This document shows positions 17,374-25,865 of a DNA stretch of 64,000 nucleotides, piece by piece. Made by a program: the position numbers and the translations under genes. Source of the stretch: Streptomyces sp. CC0208. GTDB taxonomy: Bacteria > Actinomycetota > Actinomycetes > Streptomycetales > Streptomycetaceae. The notes below the pieces were generated by a model. It saw nothing but the letters and a program-made list of their open reading frames with translations, did no database searches and was not told where the DNA came from. Numbering within the stretch: the first letter of the stretch is position 1; each line of letters starts with the position of its first letter. The stretch covers positions 8,060,001 through 8,124,000 of the forward strand of contig NZ_CP031969.1 in NCBI RefSeq assembly GCF_003443735.1, given 5' to 3'.

Positions 17374-18572
17374 AGAGCGGGCTCCTTGACGACGAGCGGG
17401 ACGGCGGCCGACACCACGGTGCCCTCTCCCGGGGTGGACTCCACGGTGAGCGTGCCGCCCACCTGGCGGGCCCGGATCCGCATCGCGGGAAGCCCGTGCC
17501 CCCGCGTCGACCCCTCGGCCCCCGGGGACCCGGCCTGCTCGAACCCCCGCCCGTTGTCGGCGACGTCCAGCGAGACCTGCTCGTCCAGCCAGGTCAGCGT
17601 GAGCGCGGCCCGGGTCGCCGCCGCATGCTCCCGTACGTTGGCCAGCGCGCCCTGGGCGATCCGCAGCAGCGCCGCCGCGACCCGTTCCGGCAGCGGGCCC
17701 TGTTCCCCGTCGAGCCGGAACTCCACGGTCAGCCCCGGGCCGCTCTCCCGCCGGGCCAGCTCGCCGAGCGCCTCGGCGAGGGAACGCTCCGCGAGGTCGG
17801 CCGGGGCCAGGTCGTGCACGAAACGGCGGGCCTCGGCGAGACTGCGCGAGGCGATCTCCGCCGCCGCTCGCACGTGCTTCCGGCCCGCGCCCTGGTCCGT
17901 GCCCCACACCCGCTCGGCGGCCTGGAGCAGCATCCGCTGGCTGGACAACTCCTGGGCGAGGGTGTCGTGGATCTCCGCGGACAGCCGCTGCCGCTCCGCC
18001 AGGACACCGGCCCGCCGCTCGGTGGCGGCGAGTTCGTGGCGGGTGCGCACCAGGTCCCCGATCAGCACGCGCTGCCGGGCGCCCTGCCGTTGCAGATGCA
18101 CGAGTACGGCGGTGGCGACCGCGGCGACGGCCGGCGGGGCCACGACCATGTTGGGGTTGAGCGGCCCGTCCGCCACCCGTATCTCCGAGAGCACCACCAG
18201 CGCGGTGAGCACGGCCGCCGCAGGTACCGCGATCCTCGGCGGCAGCGCGTGCAGCCCGGCGAACAGCAGGGGCATCACACACCAGGTGGCGCTCGGCGCG
18301 AGCACCAGCAGGACGACCCAGACGGCGGTGACCGAGCCCAGCCAGACCAGATGACGCCGGGTGGGCGGCAGCCCTGGGCGGGGCGGCGGAGCCAGCAGAT
18401 GTCCGAGGACGTACAACAGACAGAAGAAGGCGAACAGCGCCGTCACCCAGCCGGTACGCGCCCCGCCCTGGTCGCGGCTCAGGAAGCGGGCGAACGACGA
18501 GCCGAGCAGCAGGAAGAACGCGCCGTGCACGATCGCGCCCAGCCAGCGCTCGTCCGGATCGGTGTGGTCCAT
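17370..18572 (-). CDS. HisKA_3-type sensor histidine kinase
   Basis: 400-aa membrane sensor kinase. The first half has about five or six hydrophobic segments (for example VWVVLLVLAPSATWCVMPLL region). A coiled linker follows, then the HisKA_3 dimerisation motif with the phosphoacceptor His in SAEIHDTLAQELSSQ. The C-terminal ATPase domain has the N-box (QGALANVREHAAAT), G1 (DVADNGRGFE) and G2 (GHGLPAMRIRARQ). No large extracellular loop is seen, so the signal is probably sensed in or near the membrane. It is the first gene of the two-component operon. Confidence 0.94.
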   Translation of the reverse strand: MDHTDPDERWLGAIVHGAFFLLLGSSFARFLSRDQGGARTGWVTALFAFFCLLYVLGHLLAPPPRPGLPPTRRHLVWLGSVTAVWVVLLVLAPSATWCVMPLLFAGLHALPPRIAVPAAAVLTALVVLSEIRVADGPLNPNMVVAPPAVAAVATAVLVHLQRQGARQRVLIGDLVRTRHELAATERRAGVLAERQRLSAEIHDTLAQELSSQRMLLQAAERVWGTDQGAGRKHVRAAAEIASRSLAEARRFVHDLAPADLAERSLAEALGELARRESGPGLTVEFRLDGEQGPLPERVAAALLRIAQGALANVREHAAATRAALTLTWLDEQVSLDVADNGRGFEQAGSPGAEGSTRGHGLPAMRIRARQVGGTLTVESTPGEGTVVSAAVPLVVKEPAL

Positions 18573-18732
18573 GCTCCGTGTCTAACGTGCCGGGCACGGG
18601 ACCGCATCAACCGATCGGCTGACATGGCGGTCGCCCGAACCTCCCCGGGGCCAGAGCCTGTTGGCCGAGCCGGACCGTCGGCCGCCGCACCGAGGCTTGG
18701 CAGCAGAGCCAAGACCTCCGAAAGGCCTCCCG

Positions 18733-19518
18733 ATGCCCGCCAGGAACCTCACCGCCAACCGTGCCGCCCTCGGCCACCGGGTCGGATACGCCCTGCGCCA
18801 TCCCGACCGCGTGCCCCGCCATCTGGCCCGCGCCGCCCGCGACCTGTGGCTGCGCCGCCGTCACCCGGACCACATCTCCTACTACCGCGCCGTGATGCGC
18901 TCCGACACCCGCACCGACCCGGACGCGGCCGTCGGCAGCCGCAGCCGGGAGCGCTGGCTGGCGCTCGGTGCGATGCAGTTCGACTACCTCATCGGCCACG
19001 GCCTGCGTCCCGAGCACCGCATGCTGGAGATCGGCTGCGGCAACCTGCGCGGCGGCTGGCGCTTCATCCGCCACCTGGAGCCGGGCAACTACCACGGGAT
19101 CGACATCTCGCCCGACATCCTCTTCGCCGCACAGGACACGATCGTCGAGATGTCCCTCCAGAAGCGGCTGCCGAACCTGACGCCGGTACGCGACCTGACG
19201 CTGCGCTTCCTGCCGGACGCCCACTTCGACGTCGTCCACGCGCACAGCGTCTTCTCGCACTCGCCGCTGCCGGTGATCGAGGAGTGCCTGGCCCACGTCG
19301 GCCGGGTCCTGGCCCCGGGCGGCTGGTTCGACTTCACCTTCGACCGCACCGAGGGTGAGGAACACCATGTGCTGCGGGAGGACTTCTACTACCGCGTCGA
19401 GACGCTCGTGTCCCTCGCCGAGAAGCACGGGCTGCGAGCCCGCTTCATGGCCGACTGGGAGGACCTCCCGCACGGCCAGTCCAAGATCCGGGTGACGCAT
19501 GGGGAGGCGGGGCGGTGA
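18733..19518 (+). CDS. Class I SAM-dependent methyltransferase
   Basis: 261-aa cytoplasmic methyltransferase. Motif I is MLEIGCGNLRGGWRFI at the start of the SAM-binding Rossmann fold, followed by the acidic strand YHGIDISPDIL and the motif LPDAHFDVVHAHSVFSH. About 95 N-terminal residues are basic and helical, with RHPDHISYYRAV, which is reminiscent of class I methyltransferases tied to glycan or natural-product gene sets. The start ATG at 18733 follows GAAAGG. The gene is divergent from the two-component system. The acceptor is unknown. A long tandem repeat starts 3 bp after the stop codon. Confidence 0.85.
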   Translation: MPARNLTANRAALGHRVGYALRHPDRVPRHLARAARDLWLRRRHPDHISYYRAVMRSDTRTDPDAAVGSRSRERWLALGAMQFDYLIGHGLRPEHRMLEIGCGNLRGGWRFIRHLEPGNYHGIDISPDILFAAQDTIVEMSLQKRLPNLTPVRDLTLRFLPDAHFDVVHAHSVFSHSPLPVIEECLAHVGRVLAPGGWFDFTFDRTEGEEHHVLREDFYYRVETLVSLAEKHGLRARFMADWEDLPHGQSKIRVTHGEAGR

Positions 19519-19520
19519 GG

Positions 19521-19990
19521 CCGGTGGGCGTTGTGTCCCGTCGGGGCTGGTGAGGCTGGTGGGCGTTGCCCCCGACAGGCCGGTGGACGTGGCCTCGCGT
19601 CGGAGCCGGTGTGGCCGGTGGACGTTGCCTTCCGTCCGGGCTGGTGTGGCCGGTGGGCATGCCTTCCGTCGGGGCTGGTGTGGCCGGTGGGCATGCCTTC
19701 CGTCGGGGCTGGTGTGGCCGGTGGGCATGCCTTCCGTCGGGGCTGGTGTGGCCGGTGGACGTTGCCTTCCGTCCGGGCCGGTGCGGCCGGTGGACGTTGC
19801 CTTCCGTCCGGGCCGGTGCGGTCGGCGGACATCGCCTCCCGTCCGGGCTGGTGTGGCCGGTGGACGTTGCCTTCCGTCCGGGCCGGTGTGGCCGGTGGAC
19901 GTTGCCTTCCGTCCGGGCCGGTGCGGTCGGCGGACATCGCCTCCCGTCCGGGCCGGTGAGCCCCGTGGAAATTGCCTACCGTCGGGGCAG
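19521..19990. repeat. 35-bp degenerate tandem array, about 14 copies
   Basis: Units start at 19521, 19556, 19580 (after a 24-bp truncated copy), 19615, 19650, 19684, 19718, 19752, 19787, 19822, 19857, 19892, 19927 and 19962. Spacing is 34 or 35 bp. The common core is CCGGTGGACGTTGCCTTCCG followed by TCCGGGCCGGTGTGG-like sequence. Three units at 19752-19856 (105 bp) are repeated as 19857-19961 with only a few changes, including the variant unit beginning TCGGCGGACATCGCCTCCCG. It fills the gap between the methyltransferase and TOPRIM genes. Open frames cross it on both strands because 105 is divisible by three, but they look like by-products. Confidence 0.9.
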
Positions 19991-20011
19991 CTGAGGGCAC
20001 AGACTCGTCCC

Positions 20012-20632
20012 ATGGCTGACATGGGGGAGTTCCGGGACGCGGTCACGGCGTGGGCGGCCGGTGGCCCCGGCGACCCGGCACGCGAACTGGCCGCACGGCT
20101 GTCCGTCCGGACCGTGGTCCTGCTCGAAGGACCGAGCGACGTGGCGGCGGTCGACGCGCTGGCCGCGACCCGGGGCCGGGACCTGGCCGCCGAGGGGCTT
20201 TGCGTCCTGGCGATGGGCGGGGCGATGGGCGTCGGCCGCTACGCCGGCCTCCTCGGCCCGTCCGGCCTGGGCCTGCGTCTGACGGGACTGTGCGACCAGC
20301 GGGAACAGCCCTTCTACGCCCGGGGCTGGGAACGGGCCGGCGCGGCACCGGACGGGTACTTCGTCTGCGCGGCGGACCTGGAGGACGAACTCATCCGCGC
20401 GCTGGGTGTGCCACGGGTGAAGGAGCTCGTACGCGAGGAGGGCGACCTGCGGCCCCTGCAGACCTTCCTGTCCCAGCCGGCCCAGCAGGGCCGCCCCGCG
20501 CACCAGCAGTTGCGGCGCTTCCTCGGCACGAAGAAGGGGCGCAAGATCCACTACGGCCGCGTCCTCGTCGAGGCCCTCGCCCCGGACCGGGTGCCCGCCC
20601 CGCTGGACGATCTGTTCGCCGCGCTCTCCTGA
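20012..20632 (+). CDS. TOPRIM-domain protein (OLD-like nucleotidyl transferase/hydrolase)
   Basis: 206-aa protein containing only a TOPRIM-type domain and a short C-terminal extension. The metal-binding glutamate is in VVLLEGPSDVAAV, and the later acidic part is LTGLCDQREQ and FVCAADLEDELIRALG. The C-terminus has QLRRFLGTKKGRKIHYGRVL. OLD-family nucleases join this domain to an ABC ATPase; here no ATPase is attached or adjacent, so its partner and activity are unknown. The start ATG at 20012 is chosen because the frame upstream is only the 35-bp repeat array; an ATG at 20021 is possible. Confidence 0.82.
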   Translation: MADMGEFRDAVTAWAAGGPGDPARELAARLSVRTVVLLEGPSDVAAVDALAATRGRDLAAEGLCVLAMGGAMGVGRYAGLLGPSGLGLRLTGLCDQREQPFYARGWERAGAAPDGYFVCAADLEDELIRALGVPRVKELVREEGDLRPLQTFLSQPAQQGRPAHQQLRRFLGTKKGRKIHYGRVLVEALAPDRVPAPLDDLFAALS

Positions 20633-20734
20633 GTCAGGCAGGTGGGCGAACGGTGTGCGTGGCGTGTTCACCGATATCACCGCCCGGGGTCTTGTTAGGA
20701 CAATCGCCGGGCATCTAGGGTCGTCCCCGGGAGA

Positions 20735-20746
20735 GCAAGCGCTTTC
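20735..20746. promoter_or_regulatory. LacI-type operator GCAAGCGCTTTC
   Basis: A near-perfect palindrome around AAGCGCTT, 45 bp before the first gene of the sugar operon. Its core (AGCGCT) differs from the AACGTT sites at 4-9 kb, so a different LacI-family repressor, not encoded nearby, is expected to bind it. Confidence 0.55.
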
Positions 20747-20790
20747 CCCGCACGTCAGCGTCCCCTCGCCGGACGTCCCAGGAGGACCGT

Positions 20791-21903
20791 ATGCCCCGTC
20801 CAGCCCGCCGCCGCGTCGCCGTGGTCGGCACCGGCGCCATCGTCAGCGGCAGCCATCTGTCCGCGCTCAGGGCCCACGCCGAGCGCACAGAACTGGTCGC
20901 CGCCGTCGACGTGGACCAGGGCAGACTCGACGCCTTCCGCGAGCTCGCGGGCGGCGAGGTCGCCGGGTACACCTCGATGGCCGCGATGCTGGACGCCGTA
21001 CGCCCCGATCTGGTCCTCATCGGCACTCCGCCGTCGCTGCACCGGGAGCAGACGGTGGCCGCCCTCAAGGCGGGCGCCTGGGTGCTGTGCGAGAAGCCGC
21101 TGACGCTGTCGCTCGCCGAGTACGACGAGATCGCCGCGGCCGAGGAGGCGTCCGGCGCCTACGCGTCCGTGGTCTTCCAGCACCGCTACGGCTCCGGCGC
21201 CGTCCACGCGCGCGAGCTCATCGCCGGCGGCGAGCTGGGCGCCCCCCGGGTCGCGCACTGCCAGACCACCTGGCACCGGGATGCCGCCTACTACGCCGTA
21301 CCGTGGCGCGGGACCTGGGCCAGCGAGGGCGGTGGCCCGACCATGGGCCACGGCATCCACCAGTTCGACCTCCTCCTGCACCTGCTCGGCCCGTGGACGG
21401 AGATCCGCGCCATGGCCGCCCGGCTGGTCCACGACACCGAGAGCGAGGACGTCTCCACGGCCCTCGTCCGGTTCGAGAACGGCGCCCTCGCCACCGTCGT
21501 CAACAGCGTGCTGTCACCCGACGAGGTGAGCCGCATCCGCATCGACTGCGCCGACGCGACCGTCGAACTCACCCATCTGTACGGGCACCGCAACGAGGAC
21601 TGGACCTACACGCCCGCCCCCCACGTGGCCGCCGACCGCGTCGACGTCTGGCGCACCCCCGCCGCGGACGTGCCCAGCTCGCACACGGCCCAGCTCGCCA
21701 CACTCCTCGATGCGTACGACAACGGTGTCAGGCCTCCCGGCAGCGGCGCCGACGCGCGTGCCACCCTCGAGTTCGCCGCCGCGCTCTACAAGTCCGCGTT
21801 CACCGGGCGGCCCGTGCACGCGGGCGATATCGCGCCGGGCGACCCCTTCTACCCGGCCATGCACGGCGACCACCCCCACTGGGCCCCCAAGGAGCGCGCA
21901 TGA
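20791..21903 (+). CDS. Gfo/Idh/MocA-family oxidoreductase
   Basis: 370-aa cytoplasmic NAD(P)-dependent sugar or cyclitol dehydrogenase. The N-terminal Rossmann fold begins RRVAVVGTGAIVSGSHL; the conserved EKPLTLSLAE motif supplies the catalytic lysine; GGPTMGHGIHQFDLLLHLLG contains the substrate-binding helix (GGGxxxDxGxHxxD-like). The C-terminal two-thirds are the alpha/beta substrate domain. It is the first gene of a seven-gene operon; its stop overlaps the next start (ATGA). With the linked ABC importer, it probably oxidises the imported sugar. Substrate unknown. Confidence 0.92.
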   Translation: MPRPARRRVAVVGTGAIVSGSHLSALRAHAERTELVAAVDVDQGRLDAFRELAGGEVAGYTSMAAMLDAVRPDLVLIGTPPSLHREQTVAALKAGAWVLCEKPLTLSLAEYDEIAAAEEASGAYASVVFQHRYGSGAVHARELIAGGELGAPRVAHCQTTWHRDAAYYAVPWRGTWASEGGGPTMGHGIHQFDLLLHLLGPWTEIRAMAARLVHDTESEDVSTALVRFENGALATVVNSVLSPDEVSRIRIDCADATVELTHLYGHRNEDWTYTPAPHVAADRVDVWRTPAADVPSSHTAQLATLLDAYDNGVRPPGSGADARATLEFAAALYKSAFTGRPVHAGDIAPGDPFYPAMHGDHPHWAPKERA

Positions 21904-22826
21904 GCATCCGCGTCAGCCACGTCCACGGCGAGCACATCGCCGTCGAGGCGGCGAACGGCACGGAGATCCTCCGCTACGTCTACCGACCCGATCCCGAGGC
22001 CTTCGAGGCCCAGAAGCCCTACGCCCACCCGGTGCGCACCCTCGGCGGCCGCACGGTGACCGGCTACAGGCCCAACGACCACCGCTGGCACAAGGGCCTG
22101 CAGATGACGGCGAGCCATCTGTCGGGGCAGAACTTCTGGGGCGGCAACTGCTATGTCCACGGCCAGGGTTATCTCTCCCTGCCGGAGCGCGTGGGCTCCA
22201 TGCGGCACGACGGCTTCACCGCGTTCGCCGTCTCCGAGGCCCGGCTGGACGTCACCGAGACGCTGACCTGGGTGGAGAACGGCGGCGAGGAGTGGGCCCG
22301 GGAAGAGCGGGGACTGGCCGTCCACTCGGTCGACGAGGCCGCCGGCTCCTGGGCGCTCGACTGGTCGATCCGGCTCACCAATCTGCGCGCCGAGCCCCTG
22401 GCCTTCGGTTCCCCCACCACCGCTGGCCGTGAGATGGCCGGCTACACCGGACTCCAGTGGCGCGGCCCCCGCGACTTCACCGGCGGGGCGGTCTTCGCCC
22501 CGGACACCGACGGCGACGCGGACAAGCTGATGGGCAGCCAGAGCCCCTGGCTCGCCTTCACCACCGAACACGACGACGTGGACGCCCACTCCACGCTCGT
22601 CTTCGCGCACGCCCCCGAGAACCTCGACGCGGGGACCGCGATCCACGAGTCGCACTGGTTCGTGCGCTCCCAGCCCTTCCCGACGGTCGCGTTCTCCTGG
22701 GCGTTCTTCGAGGAGTTCGAGCTGCCGCCGGGGGAGTCCTTCGAGTACCGCTACCGGCTGGTCGTCGCCGACGGCGCCTGGGACGAGGAACGCGTCTCCT
22801 CGTGTCTGGAAGGCCTGTCCTGGTGA
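21900..22826 (+). CDS. PmoA-like (DUF6807) family protein
   Basis: 308-aa beta-rich cytoplasmic protein. It has YRPNDHRWHKGLQM and HGQGYLSLP near the N-terminus, and FGSPTTAGREMAGYTGLQWRG in the middle, typical of the PF14100 family, which is called PmoA-like although it is not a methane oxygenase subunit. Family members commonly sit with Gfo/Idh/MocA oxidoreductases and sugar transporters; a carbohydrate-binding or mutarotase-like function has been suggested from fold but no reaction is established. It overlaps both neighbours by 4 bp, so it is tightly coupled within the operon. Confidence 0.8.
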   Translation: MSIRVSHVHGEHIAVEAANGTEILRYVYRPDPEAFEAQKPYAHPVRTLGGRTVTGYRPNDHRWHKGLQMTASHLSGQNFWGGNCYVHGQGYLSLPERVGSMRHDGFTAFAVSEARLDVTETLTWVENGGEEWAREERGLAVHSVDEAAGSWALDWSIRLTNLRAEPLAFGSPTTAGREMAGYTGLQWRGPRDFTGGAVFAPDTDGDADKLMGSQSPWLAFTTEHDDVDAHSTLVFAHAPENLDAGTAIHESHWFVRSQPFPTVAFSWAFFEEFELPPGESFEYRYRLVVADGAWDEERVSSCLEGLSW

Positions 22827-23572
22827 AGCCCGGCCTTCCCCACCCGCTGCCGGGCGCCGTGGGCCTGTCCCACCTGAGCGCCTACGACTGGGAGGCCGCT
22901 GACGGCGTGTGCGGCGGCAGCCCGCATCTGCACCTCGTGTGCACCGAGGCGTACGTCGTCACCGGCGGCCGGGGTGCCGTGCAGACGCTGAGCCCGGACG
23001 GCTACCGCGAGATCCCTCTGGAGCCCGGCTCGATCGCCTGGTTCACACCCGGCACCGTGCACCGCATGGTCCAGGGCGGCGACCTGCGCATCACCGTGCT
23101 GATGCAGAACAGCGGCCTGCCCGAGGCCGGGGACGCCGTCTTCACCTTCCCGCCGGAGGTGCTCGCCGACCCCGAGCGCTACGCCGCCGCGGCCCAGCTC
23201 CCGCCCGGCACCGGGCCGGACACGGCGGACGCCGCCCGGCGCCGCAGGGACCTCGCCGTCGAGGGCTACCTCGTGCTGCGCGAGGCCCTGGCCGCCGGCG
23301 ACAACGGCCCGTACCTGGAGTTCCAGCGGGCCGCCGCCCGGCTGGTGCGGGACAAGGTGCCCCGCTGGCGCGAGCTGTGGCAGGCCGGCGCCCTGGCCAC
23401 CGCCGAGCGCACCGGCGACCAGCTCGACGCGCTGGCGTCCGGCGAGCCGTCGTATCTGGGCGAGGCGACCGCCCACGAGGCCGCGCCGACCCGGTTCGGC
23501 GGCTTCGGGATGTGCGGCAGACGCGACGAGTACAACCTGCCGGGCACGACACTGCCGTACGGCGGCGAGTAA
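22823..23572 (+). CDS. Cupin-domain protein of the sugar operon
   Basis: 249-aa cytoplasmic protein. Residues about 20-95 form a cupin barrel with metal-ligand candidates HLHLVCTEAYVV and later GTVHRMVQGGD; the C-terminal 130 residues are helical and end in GFGMCGRRDEYNLPGTTLP. Cupins in such operons are often sugar isomerases or epimerases or sensors, so it may convert the oxidised sugar, but no specific family is recognised. GTG start overlaps the previous stop by 4 bp. The next gene begins 71 bp later after a small hairpin. Confidence 0.75.
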   Translation: MKPGLPHPLPGAVGLSHLSAYDWEAADGVCGGSPHLHLVCTEAYVVTGGRGAVQTLSPDGYREIPLEPGSIAWFTPGTVHRMVQGGDLRITVLMQNSGLPEAGDAVFTFPPEVLADPERYAAAAQLPPGTGPDTADAARRRRDLAVEGYLVLREALAAGDNGPYLEFQRAAARLVRDKVPRWRELWQAGALATAERTGDQLDALASGEPSYLGEATAHEAAPTRFGGFGMCGRRDEYNLPGTTLPYGGE

Positions 23573-23616
23573 CACCGTTCGTTCTGGAGGGAGTTCCGAG
23601 GGGGGCCGTAGAAAGT

Positions 23617-23642
23617 CCGAGGAAGGGATGAGGTGACCTCGG
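23617..23642 (+). promoter_or_regulatory. Small hairpin at the binding-protein gene start
   Basis: CCGAGG (23617-23622) can pair with CCTCGG (23637-23642), and GAGGT-G-ACCTC (23630-23640) forms an alternative nested hairpin just 3 bp before the ATG. Both structures involve the G-rich bases that would serve as ribosome site, so they could tune translation of the high-demand binding protein. Confidence 0.35.
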
Positions 23643-23643
23643 C

Positions 23644-24927
23644 ATGCCCGGACACAGGACAAAGGGGTTCTGCGCTTCGGCCGTCGCACTCGTGCTCTGC
23701 GCGCTGGCGGCCGGTTGCGGGGACTCCGGGGAGTCGGTCGGCGGCGGCAAGGCCGTGCTGCGCTACACGTGGTGGGGCAACCCCGACCGCGCGGAGCGCA
23801 CCGAACAGGCCGTCGCCCTGTTCGAGAAACAGCACCCGGACATATCCGTACAGACGTCGTTCTCGGGATACGACGCCTACAAGCAGAAGCTCGCCGTCCA
23901 GGCCTCGGGCGGCGACGCACCCGACGTGATGCAGCTCGACTACCGCCAGATCGACCAGTACGCCTCGGGCGGGGTCCTGCTCGACCTGGCGAAGCAGAGG
24001 GCCGTTCTGCGCACCTCGGAGATCGACTCCGGGCTGCTCGCCACCGGCCGCGTGGACGGCGTCCAGTACGCGATCCCGCAGGGCCGGGGCACCGAGACCG
24101 TCGTCTACGACGTCAAGGCATGGAAGGACTCCGGAGTCCCGCTCCCTCGCGCGGGCTGGACCTGGGACGACTGGGCCGAGGCCGTGCGCGCACTGCGGGA
24201 CAGGACCGGCAAGCCCGGTGCCACCGACCCCGGCCAGAGCGAGGACGCCTTCGAGGTCTGGCTGCGTGGCCGGGGCAAGGCCCTCTACACGAAGAGCGGC
24301 GGACTGGGCTTCACCGCCGACGACCTCGCCGAGTGGTGGACCTTCACCGACACGTTGCGGCGTGCGGGGGTTGTTTCCCCGGCCGAGCAGACCACCCAGC
24401 TCGACGGCTCCGTGGAGAACACCCCGCTCGGCCGCGGCAAGGCGGTCTCCGACACCAACTGGGACGCCCCGTCGAGCGGTTACCTCGCGATCGTCCCGAC
24501 CGGGATCGCCCTGGCGCCCATGCCGTCCGACTCCGACGGCACACCCGGCCAGTACTTCAAGCCGTCGATGTTCCTCGGCGTCTCCGCCCACACCGGCCAT
24601 GCGAAGGAAGCGGCCCAGCTCGTCGACTTCCTCCTCAACGACCAGGAGGCGGCGAAGATCCTCGGCGCCACCCGTGGCATCCCCGTCAACGAGACCGTCC
24701 GCAAGGAGACCGCGCCCCTCCTGAAGGACTTCGACAGGACGGTCGCCGACTACCAGGCGTCCCTGGAAGGAAAGTTGAAGGATCCGCCGCAGGCCCCGCC
24801 CTCCGGCGACAACGCCCTCCAGACCACCTTCCAGCGCGACTACGACCAGGTGTCCTACGCGCGCATGTCGCCCCGCGAGGCGGCCGAGAACTACGTCACC
24901 GAGGCGAAGGCGGAGCTGAGGTCATGA
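23644..24927 (+). CDS. ABC sugar transporter, solute-binding lipoprotein
   Basis: 427-aa extracytoplasmic binding protein of the carbohydrate (CUT1) family. A signal peptide of 24 residues ends in the lipobox LAAGC with Cys25 as lipid anchor. The mature protein starts with a TWWGNPDRAERTEQAVALF strand/helix, and has the conserved GGDAPDVMQLDYRQIDQYA and WTWDDWAEAVRAL segments typical of family 1 solute-binding proteins. It lies in order with the two permeases, overlapping the first by 4 bp. No ATPase gene is present; streptomycete CUT1 systems usually share the MsiK ATPase encoded elsewhere. Confidence 0.95.
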   Translation: MPGHRTKGFCASAVALVLCALAAGCGDSGESVGGGKAVLRYTWWGNPDRAERTEQAVALFEKQHPDISVQTSFSGYDAYKQKLAVQASGGDAPDVMQLDYRQIDQYASGGVLLDLAKQRAVLRTSEIDSGLLATGRVDGVQYAIPQGRGTETVVYDVKAWKDSGVPLPRAGWTWDDWAEAVRALRDRTGKPGATDPGQSEDAFEVWLRGRGKALYTKSGGLGFTADDLAEWWTFTDTLRRAGVVSPAEQTTQLDGSVENTPLGRGKAVSDTNWDAPSSGYLAIVPTGIALAPMPSDSDGTPGQYFKPSMFLGVSAHTGHAKEAAQLVDFLLNDQEAAKILGATRGIPVNETVRKETAPLLKDFDRTVADYQASLEGKLKDPPQAPPSGDNALQTTFQRDYDQVSYARMSPREAAENYVTEAKAELRS

Positions 24928-25865
24928 CCACCACCACCGCGATCCCCGCTGGGAAGAAGCGAGCCCCCGCCGCCACCCCGAAGCGCCACCCCAAGCGCGA
25001 ACGCGAGGGCGCCGCCTGGGTGTTCCTCTCCCCGTGGGTCCTCGGCGCGAGCGTCCTCACCCTGCTCCCGATGGCCGTCTCGCTGTACCTGTCCTTCACC
25101 GACTACAACCTCTTCGACCCGCCCCACTGGGTGGGCCTGCGCAACTACACGCAGATGTTCACCGAGGACCCGCGGTACTGGCGCTCCGTCCTCACGACCG
25201 TGACGTACGTCGTCATAGCCGTGCCCCTGCAGCTGGCGCTGGCCCTGCTCGTCGCGCTCGCCCTGAAGTCCATGAAACGCGGCAAGGCCTTCTACCGGTC
25301 CGCGTTCTACGCCCCCTCGCTGCTCGGCGCGTCCATGTCGATCGCGCTCGTCTGGCGGGCCGTCTTCAACGACGGCGGCACCGTGGACAACCTGTTCGGC
25401 ACCGGCGGCTGGGTCAACAGGCCCGGCTGGGCGCTGCTCGCCGTCGCGCTGCTGACGGTGTGGCAGTTCGGCGCGCCGATGGTCATCTTCCTGGCGGGTC
25501 TGCAGCAGATCCCCGCGGAGCTGTACGAGGCGGCGGCGGTCGACGGTGCCGGCCGGTGGCGGCAGTTCGTGTCCGTCACCGTGCCCATGCTGTCCCCGGT
25601 CCTCTTCTTCAACCTGGTCCTCCAGACCATCCAGGCCTTCCAGGTCTTCACACCCGCATTCGCGGTGAGCGCGGGCAAGGGCGGCCCCGCCGACTCCACC
25701 CTCGTCTACACGATGTACCTCTACGACCGAGGCTTCGTCGCCTCCCACATGGGTTACGCCTCCGCCATGGCCTGGGTGCTGCTGCTGGTCATCGGCGTCG
25801 TCACGGCGGTGCTGTTCCGTACCTCGCGATCCTGGGTCTTCTACGCGTCCGAGGGGGACCGATGA
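24924..25865 (+). CDS. ABC sugar transporter permease 1
   Basis: 313-aa inner-membrane protein, MalF-like, with six predicted segments after a basic, Pro-rich N-terminus of about 35 residues. The EAA loop that contacts the ATPase reads ELYEAAAVDGAGRWRQFVSV. GLRNYTQMF follows the first segment as in other CUT1 permeases. It overlaps both neighbours by 4 bp. Confidence 0.95.
   Translation: MTTTTAIPAGKKRAPAATPKRHPKREREGAAWVFLSPWVLGASVLTLLPMAVSLYLSFTDYNLFDPPHWVGLRNYTQMFTEDPRYWRSVLTTVTYVVIAVPLQLALALLVALALKSMKRGKAFYRSAFYAPSLLGASMSIALVWRAVFNDGGTVDNLFGTGGWVNRPGWALLAVALLTVWQFGAPMVIFLAGLQQIPAELYEAAAVDGAGRWRQFVSVTVPMLSPVLFFNLVLQTIQAFQVFTPAFAVSAGKGGPADSTLVYTMYLYDRGFVASHMGYASAMAWVLLLVIGVVTAVLFRTSRSWVFYASEGDR

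Noticed and set aside
19521..19990. Possible CRISPR array
   Set aside because: Units are head-to-tail with no unique spacers, and there are no cas genes.
18607..20046. A long minus-strand open frame of repeated Pro/Gly/Arg/His (collagen-like) residues through the 35-bp array
   Set aside because: The unit length is 34-35 bp with indels, codon use is not streptomycete-like, and the frame also runs antisense through the methyltransferase gene. It is a by-product of the repeat.
22823..23572. Cupin product as a specific sugar isomerase
   Set aside because: Cupin fold is clear but no family-specific motif supports naming a reaction.
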